8,651 bases of DNA from CAVVYA01 sp964577835 (GTDB lineage: Bacteria; Pseudomonadota; Alphaproteobacteria; SMXQ01): NCBI GenBank assembly GCA_964577835.1, contig CAZOBN010000130.1:1-8651 (forward strand), given 5' to 3'. Made by a program: the position numbers and the translations under genes. Shown here in pieces: positions 1 through 5,453 of this stretch. The notes under the pieces were generated by a model, which searched no databases, was not told the DNA's origin, and worked only from the letters and a program-made list of their open reading frames with translations. Within the stretch, counting starts at the first letter, position 1. Each line of letters starts with the position of its first letter.

Positions 1-616
1 CCAAGTGAGTCCATGACCGCACCAGACGGCTGCGCTGATAGCTGAGCGCCGCGAGCTCGACCTGCAGGCGGCCTTCGCGAGTGCGCGCGCGGGCGCCGAA
101 GATTTCGAGGATCAGGCCGGTGCGGTCGATCACCTTGCGGGACCAGGCGAGTTCCAGGTTGCGCTGCTGCACCGGCGTCAACGGCGCATCGACCACGACC
201 ACCTGCACGTCGCGGTCCGTCACGATCTCCTTGATACGCTCGACCACGCCGCTGCCGAGCAGCGTCGCCGGACGGGGGGCGCGCAGCGGGCAGACCTCGG
301 CGTGCACCACATCGAGGTCGATCGCCTGGGCAAGGCCGCGGGCCTCGTCCAGGCGCGCCGAGGTATCCCGCTGCTCACTGCCGGCTTTCTCGCGCAGGCT
401 GGCGCGCGCGGCATGGCGGAAGTCCGGATGCAGAACGACCGCGCGGCCGGAGGCCGCGCGGTGCTCATGTCCGTTGAGATTGACGCCATCGAGATCGACG
501 CCGCCGAGCACCTTCGCGTGGCGCTCGGCTTCGGGCTGCTCGCCGTCAGAACTGCCAGCGCCGCCGTTGCCGCGCCGGAGTCCCTTACCAGCCGAAGATG
601 ACGTCTTACGAACCAA
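1..616 (-). CDS. hflX: GTPase HflX, N-terminal part (cut by window edge)
   Basis: HflX is a ribosome-associated GTPase that splits or rescues 70S particles, notably under heat stress. I translated this frame by hand: it is open for 205 codons from the TTG at 616-614 to the window edge. It shows the HflX N-terminal domain: LHPDF near residue 62, TLLGSG at 118-123, the segment DAPLTPVQQRNLE at 143-155, and REGRLQVELA at 180-189. It ends in RLVRSWTHL, just before the glycine-rich segment and the G domain, so no GTP-binding motif is visible. No ATG lies in frame near the 5' end. I chose TTG because AGGAG sits four bases upstream, over the hfq stop codon. An internal GTG about 35 codons later is a weaker alternative. 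The first 45 or so residues are Gly/Ser-rich and polar, and probably disordered. Only 7 bases separate it from hfq, the usual hfq-hflX pairing, so co-transcription and translational coupling are likely. Confidence 0.93.
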   Translation of the reverse strand, partial: MVRKTSSSAGKGLRRGNGGAGSSDGEQPEAERHAKVLGGVDLDGVNLNGHEHRAASGRAVVLHPDFRHAARASLREKAGSEQRDTSARLDEARGLAQAIDLDVVHAEVCPLRAPRPATLLGSGVVERIKEIVTDRDVQVVVVDAPLTPVQQRNLELAWSRKVIDRTGLILEIFGARARTREGRLQVELAALSYQRSRLVRSWTHL

Positions 617-620
617 ACTG

Positions 621-625
621 CTCCT
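621..625 (-). promoter_or_regulatory. hflX ribosome binding site AGGAG overlapping the hfq stop codon
   Basis: On the minus strand the bases AGGAG include the last two bases of the hfq TAG stop. They lie four bases before the TTG at 616. This site decides the unusual hflX start and suggests that ribosomes ending hfq reinitiate on hflX. The start choice is inference. Confidence 0.6.
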
Positions 626-881
626 ACTCGTCCGCGTTGTGGCCTTCGCGCTCGGGATCGAACAATTGAATCGGCGTCGTCGGCATCACAGTCGAAATCG
701 CATGCTTGTAAACCAGCTGGGAATGGTTGTCCCGGCGCAACAGGACAGAGAAATTGTCGAACCAGGTGACAATGCCCTGAAGTTTGACCCCATTGACCAA
801 GAACACCGTAACCGGCGTCTTGTTCTTGCGAATGTTGTTTAAAAACACATCTTGGAGGTTCTGGGATTTTTCTGAAGACAT
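624..881 (-). CDS. hfq: RNA chaperone Hfq
   Basis: Hfq is a hexameric Sm-like RNA chaperone. It pairs small RNAs with mRNAs and affects translation and RNA decay in the cytoplasm. The protein is 85 residues. The Sm1 motif runs from about residue 24 to 53, with FLVNGVKLQG at 27-36 and FDNF at 41-44. The Sm2 motif includes YKHAISTV at 58-65. By alignment in my head to E. coli Hfq, Q10, K59 and H60 match the proximal-face residues Q8, K56 and H57. F27 and K33 match the distal-face residues Y25 and K31. N15, R18, K19 and K21 form a basic rim patch. The C-terminal tail is short and acidic, unlike the longer E. coli tail. The frame is open further upstream, but the ATG at 881 has GAGGT five bases before it and gives the normal family N-terminus. 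In Azorhizobium the hfq-like nrfA, near the ntr locus, is needed for nifA expression. Confidence 0.98.
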   Translation of the reverse strand: MSSEKSQNLQDVFLNNIRKNKTPVTVFLVNGVKLQGIVTWFDNFSVLLRRDNHSQLVYKHAISTVMPTTPIQLFDPEREGHNADE

Positions 882-969
882 TCTTGACCTCGTTTTTTTA
901 TTGGGCTTTGTATTATTGCAAATATTGCCGGCATCCGCCATGTTCACCATGGCCCGCCGGATCAACAAT
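882..969 (-). promoter_or_regulatory. hfq leader: AT-rich, likely promoter and translation-control region
   Basis: This 88-base gap lies between the HAD gene and hfq. It is much more AT-rich than its surroundings, most of all in the half next to hfq. A possible -10 box (TAATAC, about 910-915) is visible, but no convincing -35 box lies at 16-18 bases, so the promoter is only suggested. GAGGT at 887-891 is a good ribosome binding site, five bases from the ATG. Immediately before it the transcript reads AAU AAA AAA (893-902). These A-R-N triplets are of the kind that the Hfq distal face binds. I see no terminator hairpin, so read-through from the upstream genes is also possible. Confidence 0.45.
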
Positions 970-1671
970 TTATGATCTCGGGCTGCCTTGAGATATGGGC
1001 CCGGAATAACGGCGGACAAGCCCCGCCAAGGCAAAACAGTCGGCAACCCGCTGAATTGGCCGGTCCCGGCTCGTGACCTCGGCAGCCACGTCGCCGGTCG
1101 GATTGTCGCCGACCAGAATGGCGCTGATGCCCGCATTGCGGGCACATTCCACATCGACCGCGCCATCGCCGACGAACCACACCGTGGCATTGCGCGGAAT
1201 ACCGCTTTCGCCGAGCGCCAGATCGACGGGTTCCACCGCCGGCTTGTCCTTGGGCGCGTCGGTCGCGCCGATCAGGCGGGTGAAATGACTATCCCATCCG
1301 AGCTGCTTGGCCTCCAGGCGCAGAAACTTGCCGGTCTTGTTGCTCACCACCGCGAGATAGAGGCCACTGGCGGCCAACTCCTCGAGCAACTCCGCAGCGC
1401 CCGGCATGGGCCGCAGCGTCTGCAGATGAACATCCGAAAAGCTCCGATAATAGATGTCGCGCGCCTCGGGCCAGCGCTCGCCGAACATCTGGGGAAAGCT
1501 GTCGCGCAACGAGCGCTGCACGCGCAAGCGCGTCTCGTCATAGGTCCAGGTCGGATGGCCCATGGCGGCCAGCGTCAGGTTGAGCGCTTCGTGGATGGCG
1601 CCCCAGTTGTCGACCAGGGTATTGTCCCAGTCGAACAGGATGGCGCGCGGCGCCGGCAACGACATGGTCAT
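970..1671 (-). CDS. HAD-family hydrolase, phosphoglycolate phosphatase-like
   Basis: This is a 233-residue haloacid dehalogenase superfamily enzyme, probably a soluble small-molecule phosphatase. All four HAD motifs are visible. Motif I is FDWDNTLVDN, with nucleophile D14 and acid/base D16. Motif II is VVSNK, with S110. Motif III is K143, within KDKPAVEP. Motif IV is VGDGAVDVECA, with D169 and D173 as metal ligands. A helical cap lies between motifs I and II (about 24-90), which is subclass I of the Gph/PGMB type. The substrate cannot be read from the sequence. The ATG at 1671-1669 overlaps the TGA of the aminotransferase gene (ATGA), so translation is probably coupled. A second ATG two codons later is an alternative start, and neither has a strong ribosome binding site. 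The tail (about 219-233) is polar and probably flexible. Gph is a possible name, but the location beside a transaminase rather than in carbon fixation or DNA repair genes does not support it specifically. Confidence 0.9.
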   Translation of the reverse strand: MTMSLPAPRAILFDWDNTLVDNWGAIHEALNLTLAAMGHPTWTYDETRLRVQRSLRDSFPQMFGERWPEARDIYYRSFSDVHLQTLRPMPGAAELLEELAASGLYLAVVSNKTGKFLRLEAKQLGWDSHFTRLIGATDAPKDKPAVEPVDLALGESGIPRNATVWFVGDGAVDVECARNAGISAILVGDNPTGDVAAEVTSRDRPIQRVADCFALAGLVRRYSGPISQGSPRS

Positions 1672-2576
1672 TGGCGACCCGAGCGCTTCGGCTTACCGCG
1701 CCCCGCCACGAGCGGCTCGCCCTCCGCCGCCTTCGCCATATAGGCCAGATACCCCTCGCGCAATTTGCGGCTGAACGGTCCCGGCTTGCCGTCGCCAACC
1801 GGCTTGCCGTCGATATGAACGACCGGCATCACGTAATTGGTCGTGCTGGTGATGAAGGCCTCGCGGGCCGACAAGGCCTCCTTCAAGGTAAAGCAGCGCT
1901 CCTCGATCCTGATGCCCTCCCGGCGGGCCAGATCGAGGACCGCGCGCCGCGTCACGCCATTGAGGATGGCCGCATCCGGCGCCCGGGTGACGAGCACCCC
2001 TTTCTTGGTCACGATCCCGGCGTTGGTCGAGGTGCCCTCGGTGATCAAACCCTCGTCATCGACGAGCCAGGCCTCGTAGGCACCCTTCTTCTTGGCCATC
2101 TGCTTGGCCAGCACGTTGGGCAGCAGGGACACGCTCTTGATGTCGCAGCGTTTCCAGCGCAAGTCGGGCAAGGTGATCACGTCGACGCCGCGCGCCACGA
2201 CCTTCGGATCGGGCAGCTTGAGGCGGCGCGCCGTCATCACCACGGCCGGCTTGGCCCGGACCGGGAACACGTGATCGCGCGGCGCCACGCCGCGCGTGAT
2301 CTGAATATAAACGATGCCGTGATGCAATTGATTGCGCCGGATGATCTCGCCGATGATGAAGCGCAGGGCGGCGCGCGACATGGGCGGCCGGATGCTGACC
2401 TCGCCCAGCGAGCGGTCGAGCCGGTCGAGATGCAGCGCCTCGTCGATCAGCCGGCCGCCGACCACGCCGACCACCTCATAGACGCCGTCGGCGAACTGAT
2501 AGCCACGATCCTCGATATGGACCGCCGCGCGGGCGTGTGGGACGTAGCAACCGTTGACGTAGGCGATTCGCGACAT
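1668..2576 (-). CDS. dat: Fold-type IV PLP aminotransferase, probable D-amino acid transaminase
   Basis: It probably moves the amino group between D-amino acids and 2-oxo acids, for example D-alanine plus 2-oxoglutarate to pyruvate plus D-glutamate, in the cytoplasm. The 302-residue protein has the fold-IV layout: YVNG at 6-9, RGYQFADGVYEVV at 24-36, ITRGVAPRDHVFP at 93-105, CDIKSVSLLPN at 144-154 and ITEGTSTNAG at 178-187. K147 is the expected Schiff-base lysine and E180 the glutamate that contacts the pyridine nitrogen. R100 and H102 correspond to the arginine and histidine that bind the substrate carboxylate in Bacillus D-amino acid transaminase. These favour that activity over branched-chain transaminase (IlvE) or aminodeoxychorismate lyase. 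The frame is open to a TTG at 2663 inside trkA, but that would add 29 residues foreign to the family, so I chose the ATG at 2576. No clear ribosome binding site precedes it. The C-terminus (about 293-302) is short and basic. It overlaps the HAD gene by four bases. Confidence 0.88.
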   Translation of the reverse strand: MSRIAYVNGCYVPHARAAVHIEDRGYQFADGVYEVVGVVGGRLIDEALHLDRLDRSLGEVSIRPPMSRAALRFIIGEIIRRNQLHHGIVYIQITRGVAPRDHVFPVRAKPAVVMTARRLKLPDPKVVARGVDVITLPDLRWKRCDIKSVSLLPNVLAKQMAKKKGAYEAWLVDDEGLITEGTSTNAGIVTKKGVLVTRAPDAAILNGVTRRAVLDLARREGIRIEERCFTLKEALSAREAFITSTTNYVMPVVHIDGKPVGDGKPGPFSRKLREGYLAYMAKAAEGEPLVAGRGKPKRSGRQ

Positions 2577-2617
2577 GGCTCGATGGGAAGGATGAATCTC
2601 GTGGACTTGTAGAAGAC

Positions 2618-2635
2618 TGCCGTCGGACGACGGCA
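2618..2635 (-). repeat. Inverted repeat (stem-loop) between trkA and dat
   Basis: TGCCGTC and GACGGCA form a perfect 7-bp stem around a 4-base loop. It starts 14 bases after the trkA stop codon, within the 73-base gap before the aminotransferase ATG. It is not followed by a T-run on the minus strand (GTCTTCTAC follows), so it is not a classical intrinsic terminator. It may mark the trkA mRNA 3' end, slow decay or attenuate transcription. This role is inference. Confidence 0.5.
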
Positions 2636-2649
2636 AAAGAGACCAAGAC

Positions 2650-4023
2650 TCAGAAAAATTCAAGCCTCACGGAGAACATCCGCTCAACTTTCTTCACCGC
2701 CGCCGCGGTGGCGAACAGAATCACCCGGTCTTTCGGCTTCACCACGGTGTCGCCGCGCGGAATGATGACCTCTCCGCCGCGGATCAGGCCGCCGATGATG
2801 ACGCCTTCGGGAAAATCGATCTCGCGCAGGGAGCGGCCGACCAACGGCGATGTTTCCAGCGCTTCCGCCTCGATCACTTCGCCGAATCCGTCGCCGAGCG
2901 AGTAGACCGCGCGGATCCGGCCGCGCCGGATGTGCTGCAGGATGGTCGAAACCGTGATGGCGCGCGGACTGACCACCACGTCGATGCCGAGGCTGGAGAT
3001 CAGCGGCGAGTAGCTGGTCTTGTTGATCAGGGTGATGGCCCGCTGCGCCCCGGAGCGCTTGGCGAGCAGCGAGGCCAGGATGTTGACCTCGTCCTCATTG
3101 GTGACGGCGACCACCGCTTCCGCCGACGACACGCTGGCCTCTTCGAGGATTTCCGGATCGAGCGCGTCGCCGTGCAGCACGACCGTATGGCGCAGCTCCG
3201 ACGCCGCCTGCTCCGCCTTCGCCTGGTCGCATTCGATGACCTTGGCCGAGACCACAGGGTGCTGATCTATCTCGCGCGCCAGATAGCGGCCGATGTTGCC
3301 GCCACCCAGAATGACGATGCGGCGGGCGGCCTTCTCCTCATGGCCGAAGGTCATCATGGCGCGGCTGACGTGCTCTGTATCGGCGACGAAGTAGACCTCG
3401 TCACCGGGAAGCAGATGATCTTCCGCGGACGGCACGAAACCTTTGCCCTCGCGCACGATGCCGATGACGATGATGTTGAGGTCGGGAAACAGTTCGGTGA
3501 GCTGGCGCAGGGGCGTATTGACGATTGGCGTATCGTCGGTGCAGCGCACGCCGACGATACGCACCCTGCCGTCCGCCATGGGGATCATATCGAAGGCGCC
3601 GGGCACGTCGAGCCGCCGCATGATGGCGCGCGCCACCTCGATTTCGGGAGAGATGATCACGTCGATCGGCATATGCTCGCGGCTGAACAGGCTCGCCCAG
3701 CGCGGCTCCAGGTAGCTCTGGTGGCGCACGCGGGCGATCTTGGTCGGCACATCGAACAGCGAGTGCGCGATCTGGCAGGCCACCATGTTCACCTCGTCCG
3801 AGTAGGTCACGGCAATGATCATGTCGGCGTCGGCGATCCCGGCGGCCTCGAGCACATTCGGGTGGGAGGCAAAGCCTTCCATCGCCTTGACATCGAGCGC
3901 GTCGCTGATCTTGCGCACCAGCTCGGGCGACTGGTCGATCACCGTGACGTCGTTGTTCTCGGCCGCCAGATGGCGGACGATGCTGGTGCCGACCTGCCCG
4001 GCACCGCAGACGATGACTTTCAT
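2650..4023 (-). CDS. trkA: Trk potassium uptake regulatory subunit TrkA
   Basis: TrkA is the peripheral cytoplasmic ring that binds NAD(H) or ATP and gates the TrkH/TrkG potassium channel. The 457 residues match the E. coli length (458) and show the expected duplication. The first Rossmann RCK_N domain has GAGQVG at 7-12 and the acidic D30 at the end of strand 2. The first RCK_C domain lies at about 145-225. The second RCK_N domain has GGGNIG at 240-245 and E264. The second RCK_C domain lies at about 372-450. The frame is open far upstream, but the ATG at 4023 gives the exact family N-terminus (MKVIVCGAGQVG), with AGGAAG nine bases before it. It follows ntrX after a 32-base gap, a conserved order in alphaproteobacteria. 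No membrane subunit gene (trkH) is in the window, so the partner must be encoded elsewhere. Confidence 0.97.
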   Translation of the reverse strand: MKVIVCGAGQVGTSIVRHLAAENNDVTVIDQSPELVRKISDALDVKAMEGFASHPNVLEAAGIADADMIIAVTYSDEVNMVACQIAHSLFDVPTKIARVRHQSYLEPRWASLFSREHMPIDVIISPEIEVARAIMRRLDVPGAFDMIPMADGRVRIVGVRCTDDTPIVNTPLRQLTELFPDLNIIVIGIVREGKGFVPSAEDHLLPGDEVYFVADTEHVSRAMMTFGHEEKAARRIVILGGGNIGRYLAREIDQHPVVSAKVIECDQAKAEQAASELRHTVVLHGDALDPEILEEASVSSAEAVVAVTNEDEVNILASLLAKRSGAQRAITLINKTSYSPLISSLGIDVVVSPRAITVSTILQHIRRGRIRAVYSLGDGFGEVIEAEALETSPLVGRSLREIDFPEGVIIGGLIRGGEVIIPRGDTVVKPKDRVILFATAAAVKKVERMFSVRLEFF

Positions 4024-4032
4024 GAAAAAGTG

Positions 4033-4038
4033 CTTCCT
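4033..4038 (-). promoter_or_regulatory. trkA ribosome binding site AGGAAG
   Basis: AGGAAG on the minus strand lies nine bases upstream of the trkA ATG at 4023, inside the 32-base gap after ntrX. It supports this start over the long open extension upstream. A second purine tract (GAGGGAGG) lies about 20 bases upstream, too far to serve directly. Confidence 0.6.
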
Positions 4039-4055
4039 GTTGCCTCCCTCGCCGA

Positions 4056-5453
4056 TCAGGCGAAGGGACCGTCTCCGCTGGTCAGGCCAAGCGATTTCAG
4101 TTTGCGATGCAGCGCCGAGCGCTCCATGCCGACAAACGACGCCGTGCGCGTGATGTTGCCGCCGAAGCGCAGGATCTGCGCCGCGAGATACTCCCGTTCG
4201 AAGACTTCGCGCGCATCGCGCAGCGGCAGGCCCATCATTTCGCTCGCCTTGTCCCAGCGCAGCACCGCCGGGCTGATGTCGAGAATCTCCGGCGGCAGCA
4301 TGTCGGCGCGTATCTTGCTGCCGATTTCGCCCGGCGCCATGATGAGGAGCCACTCCACGACATTGCGCAACTGACGCACGTTGCCAGGCCAGTTGTGCGC
4401 CTGCAGGGCGGTCATGGCGTCCTCGCCAATCTCGCGCTCCGGCAGACCCGACGAACGCGCCGTCTGCTGCATGAAGTGCTTCACCAGGCCCGGAATGTCC
4501 TCGCGCCGCTCCTTGAGCGGCGGCACCTTCACCGGGACCACGTTCAAGCGATAGAAGAGGTCCTCGCGGAACCGCCCGGCGGCGATCTGCTCCTGCAGGT
4601 CGCGGTTGGTCGAGGCGACAACCCGCACATCGACTTCGACCTTGGTGTGTCCGCCGACGCGCTCGAAGGTCTGCTCCTGCAAAACGCGCACGATCTTGCC
4701 CTGGGTGACAAGCGGCATGTCGGCCACCTCGTCGAGAAACAGGGTGCCGCCGTGGGCGTTCTCGAAGGTCCCTGTCTTGCGCGGCATGTTCGGCCCTTCG
4801 ACGCCGGCCTCGACGCCGAACAGGGCCATTTCGATATGTTCGGGGCCCATGGCCGCGCAATTGACCGGGATGAACGGACCGTTGTTGCGCCCGGACCGGG
4901 TGTGGATGAGTCGCGCCACCACTTCCTTGCCGACGCCCGGCGGGCCGCTGATCAGCACGCGGCTGTTGGTCGGAGCGACTTTGTCGATGATGGTGCGCAA
5001 CTGGTTGGCCGACGACGAATCGCCGACCAGCATCAGCTCGCCGCCGGCGCGCATCTTCAGTTCGGCGTTCTCGCGCTTGAGCCGCGCCGCCTCGACAGCG
5101 CGCTCGACCACCAGCAGCAGGCGGTCCGCCTTGAACGGCTTCTCGATATATTCATAGGCGCCGCGCTTGATCGCGGTGACGGCGGTCTCGATATTGCCAT
5201 GGCCGCTGATCATGACGACGGGCACGTCGGGATGATCGCGCCGGATGACATCGAGGATCTCGATCCCGTCGAGTCGCGAGTTGTGCAACCAGATGTCGAG
5301 GATGACAAGGCTGGGACGACGCGCCTGAATGGCGGCGATCGCCGAGTCGCTGTCGGCTGCGTCACGAGTCTGATAGCCCTCGTCGCGCAGCACGCCGGAC
5401 ATCAACATGCGAATATCGGCTTCGTCGTCGACGATCAGGATATCGTGGCTCAT
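4056..5453 (-). CDS. ntrX: Response regulator NtrX (AAA+ domain with degenerate GAFTGA region)
   Basis: NtrX is the partner of NtrY in a two-component system linked to nitrogen metabolism, redox and respiratory control, and cell envelope in alphaproteobacteria. The 465 residues contain a receiver domain (about 1-120) with D9, D10, phospho-acceptor D53 and K105. Next is an AAA+ domain (about 140-370) with Walker A GPPGVGKE at 170-177, Walker B GTLFLDE at 236-242, REDLFYRL at 296-303 and WPGNVRQL at 355-362. A Fis-type helix-turn-helix lies at about 425-456. The loop that would carry GAFTGA reads LFGVEAGVEGPNMPRKTG (211-228), so the motif that contacts sigma-54 is missing. Absence of GAFTGA is known for alphaproteobacterial NtrX and points to action independent of sigma-54. 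The ATG overlaps the ntrY stop (ATGA). No ribosome binding site is visible (CTCCCCC precedes the ATG), so it is probably translated by coupling to ntrY. Confidence 0.97.
   Translation of the reverse strand: MSHDILIVDDEADIRMLMSGVLRDEGYQTRDAADSDSAIAAIQARRPSLVILDIWLHNSRLDGIEILDVIRRDHPDVPVVMISGHGNIETAVTAIKRGAYEYIEKPFKADRLLLVVERAVEAARLKRENAELKMRAGGELMLVGDSSSANQLRTIIDKVAPTNSRVLISGPPGVGKEVVARLIHTRSGRNNGPFIPVNCAAMGPEHIEMALFGVEAGVEGPNMPRKTGTFENAHGGTLFLDEVADMPLVTQGKIVRVLQEQTFERVGGHTKVEVDVRVVASTNRDLQEQIAAGRFREDLFYRLNVVPVKVPPLKERREDIPGLVKHFMQQTARSSGLPEREIGEDAMTALQAHNWPGNVRQLRNVVEWLLIMAPGEIGSKIRADMLPPEILDISPAVLRWDKASEMMGLPLRDAREVFEREYLAAQILRFGGNITRTASFVGMERSALHRKLKSLGLTSGDGPFA

Noticed and set aside
220..489. 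89-codon minus-strand open frame within hflX
   Set aside because: It is out of frame with hflX, which shows clear family motifs in the adjacent frame across the same bases.
917..929. Possible sigma-54 promoter before hfq (CCGGCAATATTTGCA)
   Set aside because: The GG and GC elements are 8 bases apart rather than the required 10, and the surrounding bases do not match the -24/-12 consensus.
882..1190. In-frame upstream extension of hfq into the HAD gene
   Set aside because: It reads the HAD gene out of frame, and Hfq proteins begin close to the ATG at 881, which has a good ribosome binding site.
1671..2612. Plus-strand open frame of 313 codons opposite the aminotransferase gene
   Set aside because: The His/Asp/Arg-rich product has no domain, and the opposite strand encodes a complete fold-IV aminotransferase.
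2618..2635. Intrinsic terminator after trkA
   Set aside because: The stem is sound, but no T-run follows on the transcribed strand. I list it only as a stem-loop.
4024..4860. In-frame upstream extension of trkA through ntrX to 4860
   Set aside because: The extension is an out-of-frame reading of ntrX, Arg/Gly/Ala-rich and without domains. The ATG at 4023 gives the exact TrkA start and has its own ribosome binding site.
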